Assembly (NCBI GenBank): GCA_903813345.2
Contig: CAIIXF020000006.1
Location: forward strand, 31,602,024-31,662,023
Reading direction: 5' to 3'
DNA: 60,000 nt
Source: Owenia fusiformis
Taxonomy: Eukaryota > Annelida > Polychaeta > Sabellida > Oweniidae
This document shows positions 13,101 to 27,000 of the stretch, piece after piece. The notes beneath the pieces are model-generated. The model made no database searches. It was not told the DNA's origin and was given only the letters and a program-made list of their open reading frames with translations. Every line of letters begins with the position of its first letter. Position 1 is the first letter of the stretch. A program made the position numbers and the translations under genes.

Positions 13101-13840
13101 CTATACATACTACACACATTTTTAACGTCTTGCATACAATTAAAAGAGAGTAATACAAACATAATGTAGTGTGTCACTAACAGCATTATTGTGGCATACC
13201 TATAATGTAAAAGCATACCTGAAAATATAGAATGTTAAACCTTTAAAGGTCAATGATATAAACATTATACTGTAGTGACCTTGAAGATGGTAAACAATGG
13301 TATCCAACACCTATCACTCATTTTCCCAAACCCTGGTATATGCGAATCTGCTATATGAATTCATGGTGATCATTTCCATTTTGTAATGCCCAAATGTATA
13401 CAGAACCTCATCTTAATAGAGAATGTGTGACATACTGTACCTTTAAGTCTCTCATATGATAACCTTCATTGTTCTGGAAAACCGCTGAGAAATAGCTTTA
13501 GTCAGAATTGTCTCCTGTATTCTACAAATGGTATAGCCTAGTATGAGGACTGGAAAATATAAGCACTCATATATGTTTTCAATGTTTGCTGGTTTTGCAA
13601 AATGTTGTTTTGAGTGACAACTTTGTTTATTTTGTATTTGTATTTAACTCATCGCATATAATCTTGTTTAAAACAAAAGCCAAACTGTGATTGAAAACAA
13701 CAATGCCACATGCCAGGATAAACACATTTGTGCAAGACATAATGGAGATTAAAATCAAGCAAGGATAAGTTTAGTTAAGCTATTCTGTAATTACCTAGGG
13801 TAATTAAATATTTTGATAATTTTCACATTAGTTGCAGATA
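13101..13840. other. Intergenic, no feature seen
   Basis: No splice-bounded exon, repeat or RNA gene was recognised. The 89-codon minus-strand frame at 12947-13216 overlaps the repeat and has no recognisable domain. Confidence 0.4.
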
Positions 13841-13898
13841 GGAATGGTATCAGTCTCCGAGCCTTTCGTCCAGTGCCATCCGTACCTCCTGTGCTTAC

Positions 13899-14170
13899 CT
13901 CATCCGATCGGAAATTGTTTATTAACACCGTTGCTATGCAGTTCGTTTTGAAGTGACGTCATCCCAATATTCGTAATTTTCATCGTCTAATAAACGAATA
14001 CAAAATGTCGATGTGATGTTTTGATCGATAAAATTGAATTTCTTACATATTTCTCTATCTTGTTACTAGATAACAAGTTATGATATTGGTGAACTCGCCA
14101 GAAATTAACATAATATTATTTGAAGCGTTTTCAGAAAATTTTTACACCGCCATCTTGAAAACGTGTAGTA
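13899..14170 (-). promoter_or_regulatory. Candidate promoter and non-coding first exon of the NACHT-WD40 gene
   Basis: This block and its flank to 14420 have many more CpGs than the surroundings. A full CRE/ATF palindrome TGACGTCA lies at 13954-13961, and CAAGATGGCGG (YY1-type, minus strand) at about 14146-14156. On the minus strand a strong donor, GGATGAG|GTAAGC, ends at 13899. Since coding exon 1 has an acceptor at 7071 and no promoter near it, this block may supply the first exon, leaving a 6.8-kb 5' UTR intron. An alternative is a plus-strand promoter, with ATG at about 14440 followed by a GT donor. Both are inference; RNA-seq would decide. Confidence 0.35.
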
Positions 14171-14904
14171 ATGTTGATCCCAGTGATTATCGATCTTGAC
14201 ATTTTACAATTTGTTGCTCCGCGGAGATTTTTACCTAAAAACACATCAAATACAACGTAGATTACCAATTTTGATAGTAAAATCATTTGTAAACGTTATA
14301 ATTTATGTTATATTAAAGTTTCGGCGTTGTTGATAAAGTATTACAGATTGTACTAATTTCTGAAGCTTTCTAAGATCGTACCCCGGGAATTTTAGAACTA
14401 TTTTAGAGAGAGGTAGTGAAGGTACGCAACGAACGAAATGAATTTTGAGAATGGAATGGTATATTTATTATTACATTTGATTACAAGGTAAAAAAGGTTA
14501 AATTATAGGCTTTCAAGAGAAAGCTATTGTTTAATATAGCGACAACTTTAAGATCTGATTCTAACTAATGTGTCTGTGTGTGCATGCATATAAATTTCGT
14601 ACACATAGTCAGATATCTGTCAGCAGTCAGTCAGTCCATCTGTATGCATTTTTTAAAAATTCAATCTTGAAAAAGACTTTTGGATACAGTTTGAAAGTCT
14701 CAATAAAATAAATTGATTCTTTGAAGAAATGAATAAGTGTTTTAAAAGCTATGATTTAAAGCTTACATAGAAGGCATAGAAGAAATTTATAATTTTTATT
14801 ATATATTTTGGACAAATATATAATCTTTAACATTGAATTCTACTAAAAGGTTCCTTCATATTATTAAAATAACTTTGATAAAGCTTGAAACGATTGATTT
14901 TCAA

Positions 14905-15150
14905 AATTCTTCAAAAATGTATATTATAAAATGTAATTGTATTCAATAAGAGTACCCCCTTGTGATGAAATTATTAAGTAGAGAACTTTAGAACTAGAGA
15001 AATTCTATGTCTACCAGAATTTCATAATTCTTCAAAAATATATTATCATGAAATATAATTGTAATTTACATAGCATAATTGACTCCCTTGTGATGAAACA
15101 ATTAACTACATGTAGACTACATTATAACTAGAGAAACTCTGTCAGTCCAC
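14905..15150. repeat. Two-copy diverged tandem repeat, unit about 125 bp
   Basis: The two copies share AATTCTTCAAAAAT, then CCCTTGTGATGAAA, then AACTAGAGAAA in the same order. They are diverged by substitutions and small indels. Nothing coding. Confidence 0.6.
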
Positions 15151-15435
15151 CAGATCCATTAAGTCAACTCCCCAATCTTGCCAAAAGTGTGTAAGAACCA
15201 GGGGTAAATTGCATCTTATATGTCAATCCTAAGGGGCTCTTCTTCCACAGTATGTATAGAGAATCACTGTACTGCGAGTATTGCCGAGACAGGTAGGTGC
15301 GTCGAAATTCAAATATATTTCAATGGTTATTTTAAAATGATTTATTTGTTTTTACATTACAGGTTACTGATGATTGATTTAGATTTTGTAGGCATCATAT
15401 AACTCATATGCTTTGAAAAATATACATCAGTTTAA

Positions 15436-16262
15436 AGGCCCCATGTAAAGTTTAAACCACTTTGGCTTATATTGTAGTCTTACCCAATGTTATCAAAGTG
15501 TGATATGTGAAACTTTTTTTTTTAATTTCAAAAAGTGGTTTTTGATAGACTTTTTGTTCCAAAATTTGTGAATTTATTTAAAACCAACTTTTAGAGGTCA
15601 CTCGTATCTTCTAATTAGCCACAATTCATAACAATGCATAGCAATCATCCTCCCATGTTCTTTGCCGAAAAAATTAAGAAAATCAGTTGATAAACAAGCG
15701 AGAAATGAACTTATCAGTGCATGAAAATGGTTCTGAGAAAAATGCATTTCAAAATTTTAGTTCTCATAGAAACCAATGGTACAATGATATCTAAAACATA
15801 ATTTATTCTTCCTTTTAACCTGGTTAGACAATCAACATTGGTTTTTATGAAAGTCTAGCATATTTAGAAAAGATTGACATCGAAAAAAAAAATTCAATTT
15901 TTTTCAAAAAGTTTTTGTTACCTTAGTGACATCACTAATGTTTCAGAATATTTTTGACAAGCTAAAACATTGAAGTGGCCCATTAAATATGACATTTTAA
16001 TATTGAAATAGTCTTTTGTTCAATCTTTGCATTGGTGTTAAAAATATAATCTTTTTTGAAATGCATTAAGAAATATTTGATGATTAAGAAATTTCAACTT
16101 TTTTTGAAAAATGGCGGGAAATTTGAATATTTGAGAAATGAAATGCTCACAACTTTTTTTTCAAAAAAATTTTTTTGTTCAAAAATCTCTAAAATCACTT
16201 TTTAAGTCCTGACAAATAGTAAATGAATATTGAAAAAAAAATTCAAACTTTAGACGGGGACT
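15436..16262. mobile_element. TTAA-flanked piggyBac-type MITE, full length
   Basis: TTAA occurs at both ends (15432-15435 and 16263-16266). The termini are inverted: AGGCCCCATGTAAAGTTT on the left and AGTCCCCGTCTAAAGTTT reading inward from the right. The 827-bp interior has no ORF. A second, partial copy of the same family lies at 48702-49010, also starting at TTAA. TTAA targets are the mark of the piggyBac superfamily; assignment beyond that is not possible here. Confidence 0.75.
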
Positions 16263-17138
16263 TTAACAATTGTTCGTATGTGATGAATTTTATGATGTAA
16301 AGATATAAATGCCATATAATATTTGTAACTTTTTTTAAAAAGCTATGAAATATCAAAAATAATAAAACATTTTTTCACACTTTAGATTTTTGTACTAAAG
16401 TTGAGTCTTGTGCTTCTATTTGACCATGGTAAACTTCATATTTACCTCGGGAATAACATGGAATAAATATATCAAATGCGTAAAGCACAAAAAGAATTGC
16501 TAGGCCTGGATTGCGAGTATCAACATCTCAGACGTCCAAAAAGGTTTGGTTTACATCTGAAGAAAAACATTTTTTGCATATTGTTCAACATACTAATATA
16601 TCATATAATATTCATCTTTAAATTGTGTATTGGTTGCATGAGTATAAGAATATCCAAATGGTAAATTCGCATTATTTTTTCGTAACAAGCCTTTTTACTC
16701 GTTACTGAAGGCAATTGGGAACTCCAGATAGGCATGGAATGTTAGATACTATGTATATGGTACAAAACCAGTAATAACAGCATTGATTTCATTCAATGTA
16801 TCATAAAGCCATGTGTCTCCTCTTTCCAATGGTATATCATTTGTTGGTATTGGGTCATGGTTGGGCGAGTAATCATTCCTTTTGCAAAGTGGGCCCAAAA
16901 TTAGCTTGGGACCAATTTATAGACATCGCGGAAGTCAGTGTACGAGGCCCAATGCAATATTGGAAGAAAATATAAAACCAATGACGACTGACTAGGGGAT
17001 AGGAAGGTGTGGCAGGTATGACATAGACAGTAAAGTGTTCATACTCATACTCGTGCATGATTACATCCTACACCCCTCCAAATTGCCACCACTTCTTAGC
17101 ACACAAAGATGCCCTTATCTCTCCATGCCATTCATGGC

Positions 17139-17459
17139 TCAGCTCTGAGTCATCTGTGGGTTAAGGCAGAGAAAAGCAGCCCATTGGAATTTCTTTACCG
17201 AAGTTTTGAAATATCTGGTGGAGGAATGGTGAGCACAGATGCGTCTGAGATAGCTCCAAAAGAAAAAGTCACAACAATTCAAGTCAGGAGAACTTCCATT
17301 GGCCCTTAGCACTTGCACTGATTTTTGCAATATCTGAAACTTGGTCCAGAGCCGATTTTGACCCACTGTGTAAATGGAAGGATTTCTCACCCAACCATGA
17401 CAACATGTGAATGAATGCCATATGATTGCAAAGAGGGGGGACTTGGCTTTATGGTTCAT
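17139..17459 (-). pseudogene. Relic of a mariner/Tc-type transposase C-terminus
   Basis: The minus-strand frame contains SSPDLNCCDFFFWSYLRR, a match to the SPDLxPCDFFLWGYLK block that surrounds the third catalytic Asp in mariner-like transposases. The rest of the transposase is unrecognisable. It lies inside the inverted ends at 15198/17820 and may be that element's own decayed gene. Confidence 0.5.
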
Positions 17460-17874
17460 TGAATAAAATTGATGTAGTTATCACTAGTTTTGTGTTACGA
17501 GATAACTGCTTGTAGTGTTTTGTTATACGCCATGTACCTTATCTTTATTCTTTAGGTGGTTTTTTCAGTTCATGTATTTTGGTTAAGCCAATCACTGATT
17601 CCTTTTGCCAAATTCATCTTAGGGCTTTTATACAACATATGGAATAAGATTTTTAGGTAAGATAAGGTTACAGGGGTAAAGAAAAGAGAAACAAATAACA
17701 CCTTTCCTCCGACAATTTGGATTTTGATGCACCTGTCTCAGCAATACTCACAGCACAGTGGGTCTCTATACATATGTTGTATTCGCTTAAAAGTAAATGC
17801 ATTTCAACCTGGCCCTAGATTCAGTTCACATTTTCAAGCATAATGTCCTAACACTTATATTATCTGTAATTCAG

Positions 17875-18019
17875 AGAGTAGCTGGTGTTGAAGCTTTCTT
17901 TACTGCCAAAGACATCCCAGGACTTAACAGTTTTTCAACAGGGGGAGCAGCCAGAGAGGAGATATTTTGTAGTGGAAGAACGGAATATGCTGGACAGGCT
18001 ATCGGACTTTTGGTAGCAG
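17875..18019 (+). CDS. Oxidase exon A
   Basis: AATTCAG|AGAGTAGC to GTAGCAG|GTAATT; enters in phase 0 and leaves one base. It encodes VAGVEAFFTAKDIPG, the hammerhead-domain segment matching xPGVxxFxxAxDIPG in the family. An in-frame ATG at 17797 in the upstream intron sequence does not look like a true start. Confidence 0.85.
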
Positions 18020-21000
18020 GTAATTTTATTTTTCATTTTAGGGTTGTTTTTCTATGCACCAACCATATGAAGCATTGGCGTCTGATTTCTGGGTTCGAAT
18101 CTTGGCTGTAACAATTTTTTTATTTTTGTTTTCAGTTTCTTCATTTTTTAAACAGGCTAATAACACATTTCTAGTTATCCCAACGAACGTAGAAGCTGTC
18201 TGTTCATCCGTCTGTTTGTCCGGGTGATAACTCAAATACTGGTTGACAGTTGATCGGTTGACCACCATTTTTTGTAAAAATCGTAATCTTTGATAACTCA
18301 AATACCAGCGGACAGATTTGGTTCAAATTTTATATGCTAATACCTAGGGACAAGGGAGCTCTGTTCAAGAAGACATATTTTGTTCAGTGGGATTTGCTAC
18401 TCCGTGGAGTTGCTGTTTTCTAGTTGTCTTAGTTACATATTAATCACTTCCAAAAGTTTTAAAATACAGATAAAATGATTGTATTTTAGTTTTAGTTTAG
18501 TTTTTAGTTCTGTTGATTTTCTCAATATATTGTGAATACTGTGCTCAAGAATTGGTCTCATTATATAATAAGGTATGTAAGTTTATAGGCAATTAAAATG
18601 GAACTTCGCTGATTATCCGGGAGAAAAACCAGAAGACATGGCCTCTTTAATTTTAAAGAACAATTCTAAAGCTGTCAACATTTTAGTTAATTTCATAGAA
18701 TTTACTATTTATTTTTGCTGTCTGTTTTGACAGCTTATTTGATGTGTGTATAACTGTGGTTAATAGGGGTCATTTTTCATTCATTCATTTCATTCTATTT
18801 GCCCTTATTCCCCTGATTTTTATCACACCATCGGTGGGATATAGTCGTCATACTGGTCGTGGTCGTGATTGTGGTCGTGGTCGTGATCGTGGTCGTGATC
18901 GTCCCGCTTTTTGTCATCGCCGTTTAAGGAAAACTGCTCATCAGATTTTCTCCAAATTCGCAGAGATGATAGAGCATATGAAGTACTAGAGCTGATTAAC
19001 TTTTGGGTAGCCATCTTGTTTTCTGGCGGCCATTTTGAAGGTTTTTCGAAAAATCTTGTCATCGCCATTTTAGGAAAACCGCTCATTGGATTTCCTTCAA
19101 ATTTACACAAATGATAGAGGATATCAAGTACTAGAGCTGATTAACTTTTGGGTGGCCATCTTGTTTTCTGGCGGCCATTTTGAAGATTTTTCGAAAAATC
19201 TTGTCATCGCCATTTCAGAAAATCCGCTCATCGGATTTCCTTCAAATTTACACACATGATAGAGGATATCAAGTACTAGAGCTGATTAACTTTTGGGCGG
19301 CCATCTTGTTTTCTGGTGGCCATTTTGAAGGTTTTTCGAAAAATCTTGTCATCGCCATTTCAGGAAAACCGCTCATCGGATTTCCTTCAAATTTACACAA
19401 ATGATAGAGGATATCAAGTACTAGAGCTGATTAACTTTTGGGCGGCCATCTTGTTTTCTGGTGGCCATTTTGAAGGTTTTTTGAAAAATCTTGTTTCTTG
19501 TTCTTGAAATTTGTAAACATAATAGAAGAACAGTTTTCCTGGTTCATAGTGTCTGCCTATTTGATGGTGTGATCTCGTTCACGTCCTGTGCCTTGTTACT
19601 TATATATAGGTATAATTACTTATATATAGGTATAATTGTATTCTAAATATTTTTGCTGGATTAATAAATCATTGCATGATGGGCACTGTATGATGCACAT
19701 CTCGTATAATGAGAACAACTCTTTATTTAAAATCACAATTACTAATCTTGGCCAGGGTATGAGTATTATATCCAATTTAATTTGTTGATTTAATTAATGT
19801 TGTATTATTGTTGCCTTACATGTAGCAATTGAACCAATGAAAGCACATATCTGTCACTGATTGCTGTATAATATAAAAATATCCTAATATTCAACATATG
19901 ACACACTGTCGCATGACATACATGTAAAATACCCTTTGACATTTTTATGTGATGCTTACTCTTCATTGGTAAGCACATTAGCCCATTTCTCAATATCCCT
20001 CCTTTGATATGTACACTGTAGTGTATGTATGGACTTGAGTCTCATTCTTAAGAGCACATATTTCTTACACTTTGCTTTTGATATCCCTTCTCCCATGTTA
20101 GAACAAAATATTTGTATAATATTGGATTGTATTTTATTCAGATTCTGTCTCTACACTATACTCAGCTGCCTACAAGGTGAAGGTCACTTACAAAGATTCA
20201 GAGCCACCTATTTTGACAATAGAAGATGCTATAGAAAAGGGATCATCTTTTCCAAGTTCTCAGGAGGATATTGTCATTGGTGATGCTGAAGGTATATAGT
20301 AAATAAAATAGTACATATATATATAATAGAATATAGGCCTATTTTAGTTGGTATTGAAAATGTGTGTGTGTATAGTCATAAGGAACAAATAGCATAGAAT
20401 AGTATGGGTTGTGAAAATGATTATTAGATGAATTGTATTGTGGACCAAAGATGACACAGATACACACATCCAGGTCAAAGGTCATTAAATCACAGTTCAA
20501 GGTTTATATATATCTTCTATTATGTTTTAAAAGAGTTGACCGAGGTTGCATGCATATCTTGTTCCCTTATCACCTTCATTCAACACCAAAACCATAGTAT
20601 TGTATATATCACATTGCAAAAGGTGTAAGTAAAATAAGTGGAAATTCTGTATGTTAATTTGTTCAAGGTGCCATTGCATCTGCAGAACAGAAACTTACTG
20701 GAGCAATAGGCATGGGTTCTCAGTACCACTTCCACATGGAGACACAGGTACAGTGGTACACTTACACATATACACTTGCAATCACATGTACACTTAATTT
20801 ATTCTATTTGAATTGAAGCTTAAGAGTATATCACAAATATAAGTCATCTTTAAGATTGACAGGTATGTCCTGAAAAATCCAACAGATTAGATTGCCAATC
20901 GCAGAAAATTGTCCTTTGCAATACTCTAGCAGAAGACTTTTTATGTCTATTTTATGTCCATTTGTTCAAATTGGTTGGAAATAGAACACCTGAACATTTT

Positions 21001-24000
21001 AGACATGGGATTTGCTACTCCTTGGGGTTGCTGTTTTCTATTATTTGTTTACTCTACAGGCAACCTTATGTATTCCCACTGAGGATGGCTTGAAAATCTA
21101 CCCTACAACACAGTGGACTGACAACATACAGCAATCAGCAGCTCAGGCCTTAAACATTCCAAACAATAGGTTTGTAACATGTGGCAAGAAATATATCATT
21201 ACAATACATGTAGACTTGATTCCAGAAATAAACTTGACTTTCATTATTAGATCTTCAAATGTTTAATATTTGAAATCTACTTACCAAGGCAACGTTACAA
21301 AAATTATCAACATATTTGGTTTTACAATTTATTTATCAACTTTGAAATCTCATTTTGTTTTGGGTTTTGTTGAATCATATAGAGAAATATATTTTTGTTG
21401 TATTGAACAGATAAAAATGCAAATATTTCATAATTTTAAATATTATATTTTAAATATCTTCAGGTAAACTCATGATTGAGATTTACAAATTTTCTAAATC
21501 TTCTTCAGGTAAACCCAAAGAAGAAGAATATTTCTAAATTTTCTTCAGGTTAACAGTTTACCTGAAGAAGATAAATCAAAAATTTGTAAAGGGGACATGC
21601 CATTAAGAGGCCATTCTCTGACTTAGTCATTTTTTCAAAAGTGTGAAAATAAAAAATTCATGAAAAGTTCTTAAAATATTCTGAATAACAAGTTGAATAT
21701 ATATATTTAATGATGGCACAAGCAAAAGTCTGAAAATTAACATGAAATGAAGGGTTTTGACAGATGCAAAAGATGGTAGATTTGTGATGAAGAAATAGAG
21801 GTTTTTGCAGTAACAACACAATTACCTCCAAGTTATCCGTTATGAGAGGCTGAGGACAAACTTGACATAATTTTCAATCTCAGATTATCAGTAGTATCTA
21901 ACTTAAGCCGGACAGCCACTCTAAATGTATATGGAGCCCATAAGATTAATTTTTCTCAATTGAAGTTACTATTTCTGTTTTTAGCTTCAGAGGATCGGAG
22001 GTACATGAACATGCTTAGTTTACCTAGATCACAAGCCTTACCACAAATATAAAGTATATAGGAATAGAGTTGATATGAGTGAAAACCTTAAACTTCCCAT
22101 TTTATTGGGGATGGAACTTGTGGACCATGTGTATTTCTAACTTCTTCACATGTGCATGGATCTAAAATTGTGGCAGCCATCTTGGATTTGTCATATTATG
22201 TGGACATGGTTTTGGTTGTGCTGAATTTGTTTCAAAATAACATTTCTTGTATACCTTTGATAAGTGAGATAGGCTTTGAAATTAAATACAGATAGTATAC
22301 TTGACATTTAATGCAGTAAACAGTAATACAATTTATTCTTACATAATAAGTGAGTCCAGACAAAAAGTTGTTACTGTGTTAGTTTAACTGGGCATAAATT
22401 ACACTCATTGGCCTTGGTTTTCTTAATTGGCTTGGATAAAATGTTGTTCTGTTTATTCAGAAAAGGAGTATAGGTCAATATACAACTTCACATTCGTTCC
22501 ATCCTCTTGTAGAAATGAATCTCATATTATTTCATCTCAAATAGAGAACACAAAAATATAATAAAAAAAGTTTCTATTAATTGCAAAAGTTAGCTTCTAT
22601 GTCATGACTGAGTTTGGGTTCCGCTTCTAGGGAAAAAATATCCATCTGGAAATATCGTATACACTCCATATTTAATCCTCCCAGTAAATAACATTGATAT
22701 ACAGTATACAAGTATATATGACATCGAGGATCTGGGGTTTGGGTAATGTGAGACATGAGGCCACTTGTCTTTTTGAATCTCATATTCAATATTCTTCCTT
22801 TAAACCCTCATATTTAATATTTTTGGAGTGGTTATTCAATTATGTACATATTTTTTATTCTTTATCCCATAGTTGAACTCTGTTCTGCTCTGTTAGGTAA
22901 CATGAAAACATATTTATGATATTTTGCAAATGCGTGGAAAAAGTGATATCTGTGGAAATACGGAAAATATTTCACAGATATCACCTTTTGGCAGGGATTT
23001 GAAAACTACCACCAATATGATGTGTTTTGTTACATAGTGATTTCATGACATCACGGGGATGAATGAATGAATGGATGTTGTTTTGATATGCTTTGTTTAG
23101 TTTTAGAGGTGAACTATGGGAAAAATAGAACATCCTATGAATTTTCGTGATATTGTGTTAATCCAACTCATTGATATCAATATCTGCGCTAATTCGCTAT
23201 GCTAACTTGGCAAGATATTGATATCACCTCGGAGATAAAGATGAAATCATTTAAAATCATATGATATCCTATACATATCCTTTACTGTGCCACAACTTTC
23301 TTATATGTTATATATTTTGGCACAGGCCATCATTTATTTTCCTTGAATTCATGCTTTTGCTCCTCGTTTTAGAAATGAGAGGAAATCTTTGATTTTCCTT
23401 GTATTTAAGTTGCTTAAATGTTGCCCTGTGATAATTGATAAAATTCAATAGTAATCCATTACATTCACAGTTGAAATGTACCCATTCCTAGCCCAGAACC
23501 TACCAAAATAGCATTTGCATTTTGTCAATATTGCCCTATATGTGCTTTCCATGAAAATAATTTTAATCTTATCTTTTCTTCAGTATTTCATATATTACAT
23601 TTTAATATATTTAAATTGGTTAATATTTATATACTATTTACTTAGACAACAATAAATAAAGAATTTTTTGTAAAAACACCAAAAATGGTATATGATCTTT
23701 AAATGACTGTTGTGTGAACATCAAAGGTCAAAATTCGCTGAAATTGTATTTTTATAAAGCACAAATGATTTTTCTTCAATATGATATGCATTGTTATCAT
23801 ATATCTTTGGGGGCTAAAAAGAGCCCTTAATGACACCCGTCCTTTCAATTATTTTTGATATTCAGTAAGAATGTGAAGGAAAACATTCACCCAAGATATT
23901 TCACTAAAAACAAAAAAAATTATAAAAATACATAAGAAGAATCATTTTGATTTGTCAACAGATGATTTCAAAAGTGGGAGCTACAGCTAAAATAACCTAG

Positions 24001-27000
24001 ATGTATTTACCATTTTACACGTAATGTATTATTTCTAATTCAGTGTGTATGTTGAGATTGGCAAGACCGGTGGGGCCTATGGGGCCAAGATCACAAGGAA
24101 TGCTCATGTCTCTTCTGCTGCAGCATTAGCCGCATATTCACTGAACAGGTAAATAAAATTATATTATCCCAACAAACCAAACTTCTGGTAGGAATATAGA
24201 AAAGCCATTCATTTATCCACCTGCCATTATTCTACATTTGAATTTTATGAGCGAATGCTTCATGGATTAATGCAGGTAGAATTAACATCAAGGACTTAAT
24301 AGGTTTAGGACATTTTTGAGTCATTTATTATGTCACCACCAAAAAGTGGTGACATATTGTTATGGCCTCCGTTGTTTTGACGGCGGTTGGTGGTTGGTGA
24401 TCGACAGGTTGTCATGTTAATGCCTTGTGTATCTCTTCTTCAGTCATCGATTGTATCAACAAATTATCTCTGTATGACAATTTAATGAATGAAATAGAAA
24501 ATGAAAATTATTGTTTATCTGCTGTAATGTATATTATCTAGGCCAGTACGTGTACACTTGGACTTGGAAACAAACATGAAAATGATCGGAAAAAGATTCC
24601 CATTTCTGGCAAAATACAAAGTTGGCTGTAGGGTGGATGGTGTGCTTGAAGGAGTGAAGATAGAGTATTACATTGACTGTGGATGTTCTCCCAATGATAC
24701 CATGCCTTGGTGGTCCTGGGCAGACAATGGTAAATCAGTGCTTTATTTGGTGGTTCTGTTCAGAAAATGGTAACTCTGCTTTTTCCCTCTTATGATGTCA
24801 TGTCTTGGTTGTCCTGAATAGATAGAAAGTGGTAACTTATTGGGTTTATTCTTCATTATACCATGCTTTAATGGTCCTGTGGAGGCAATGGTAACTTACT
24901 ACTTTATTCACCTTCATGATACCATGCTTTAGGGGTTCTGTATAGACAGTGCTAACTTATTGCTTTTTTCCCCTTCATAATACTATGCTTTAATGGTACT
25001 TTGGAGACAACCCTAACTTATTGCTTTATTCCCTTTCATGATACCATGTTTTAATGGTCTTGTGGAGACAATGGTAGCTTATTGCTGTATTCCCCTTCAT
25101 GATACCATGCTTTCATGGTCCTGTATAGACAATGGTAACTTATTGCTTTATTCATCTTCATGATACCATGCTTTAATGGTCTTGTGGAGACAATGGTAGC
25201 TTATTGCTGTATTCCCCTTCATGATACCATGCTTTCATGGTCCTGTATAGACAATGGTAACTTATTGCTTCATTCTCCTTCATGATATCATGCTTTGGTG
25301 GTCCTGTATAGACAATGGTAACTTATTGCTTCATTCTCCTTCATGATATCATGCTTTGGTGGTCCTGTATAGACAATGGTAACTTATTGCTTCATTCTCC
25401 TTCATGATATCATGCTTTGGTGGTCCTGTATAGACAATGGTAACTTATTGCTTCATTCTCCTTCATGATATCATGCTTTGGTGGTCCTGTATAGACAATG
25501 GTAACTTATTGCTTCATTCTCCTTCATGATATCATGCTTTGGTGGTCCTGTATAGACAATGGTAACTTATTGCTGTATTCCCCTTCATGATACCATGCTT
25601 TAGGGGTTCTGTATAGACAGTGCTTACTTATTGTTTTTTTCCCCTTCATAATACTATGCTTTAATGGTACTTTGGAGACAACCGTAACTTATTGCTTTAT
25701 TCCCTTTCATGACACCATGCTTTAATGGTCTTGTGGAGACAATGGTAGCTTATTGCTGTATTCCCCTTCATGATACCATGCTTTCATTGTCCTGTATAGA
25801 CAATGGTAACTTATTGCTTCATTCTCCTTCATGATATCATGCTTTGGTGGTCCTGTATAGACAATGGTAACTTATTGCTGTATTCTCCTTCATGATACCA
25901 TGCTTTAGTGGTCCTGTATAGACAATGGTAACTTATTGCTTCATTCCCCTTCATGATACCATTCTGTAATTGTCCTGTGGAGACAATGGTAACTAATTAT
26001 CCCATCAAATGAAGTTCGGAGGGATATAGGGAACATATGTCCGTCCGTCCGTCCGTCCGTCCGTCCGTCCGTCCGTCCGTCCGTACGTACGTACGTCTGT
26101 ACGTATGTCCGTCCGTCTGGGCAATAACTCAAATACTGTTGGCCCGATTTTGTTCATATTTTGTACACATATACCCTATGGGGGTAGAACATCTGCTCGA
26201 AAGCCAATTTTCAAAATGGCCGCTCATTTAAAAATGGTGGCCATTTTAATGCCGATTTTACAGTAATTTAGGTGCAATATGTAAAACTGTAATAGCAATA
26301 TGTTTTAAATGAAAAAAATTATGTAGGACATTAATAAAGCTAGAAATGTAGATATTAAAGAAGCACATGGCAGCCATCTTAAAAAATGGCGGCCTTTACT
26401 CGTTATTTTACGATTTTTGCTCTAACTCGAAAAGTAGTGGAGCGATTTTGTTCATATTTGGTATGTGAATACTATAAGCATGGCACACTGTCTAATGACA
26501 CTTTTGGTAGAAGGAGGCCATTTTGAAAAATGGTGGACATTTTGAAAAATTGCGGCCATTTTAACATATTTTACTATTACTCGAAAAGTAGTAGAGCGAT
26601 TTTGTTCATATTTGTTATGTGAATACTATAAGCATGGCACACTGTCTAATGACACATCTAGTAGAAGGCGGCCATTTTGAAAAATGGTGGACATCTTGAA
26701 AAATTGCGGCCATTTTGAAAAATGGTGCACATTTTGAAAAATTGCGGCCATTTTAACATATTTTACTATTACTCAAATAGTAGAACAGCGATTTTGTTCA
26801 TATTTGTTATGTGAATACTATAAGCATGCCACACTGTCTAATGACACTTTGGTAGAAGGTGGCCATTTTGAAAAATGGCCACCATTTTAACGTTTTTTAC
26901 TATAACTCGAAAAGTAGGGGAGCGATTTTGTTCATATTTGGTATGTGAATACTATAAGCATGGCACACTGTCGAATGACAGTATATATATATATATACTT

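Larger units (their letters stand above)
15198..17820. mobile_element. Decayed DNA transposon with long inverted ends
   Basis: About 110 bp at 15198-15310 recurs inverted at 17710-17820; the best stretch is TATGTATAGAGA...CACTGT...GAGTATTGC.GAGACAGGT. Between them lie a younger TTAA-flanked MITE (15436-16262) and a minus-strand transposase relic (17139-17459). The simplest reading is one old element of about 2.6 kb with a MITE inserted in it. Because both arms are diverged, the outer limits are approximate and no target duplication is recognised. Confidence 0.5.

Noticed and set aside
15220-15402. Splice-bounded exon-like frame (CCACAG|TATG...GACAG|GTAGG)
   Set aside because: It lies in the inverted arm of a decayed transposon and is repeated inverted at 17.7 kb; no match to the missing oxidase domains.
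25941-26231. ORFs translating as (DGRT)n or (VRPS)n
   Set aside because: Translations of the (GTCC)n microsatellite in a mobile element; the same applies at 42605-42816.
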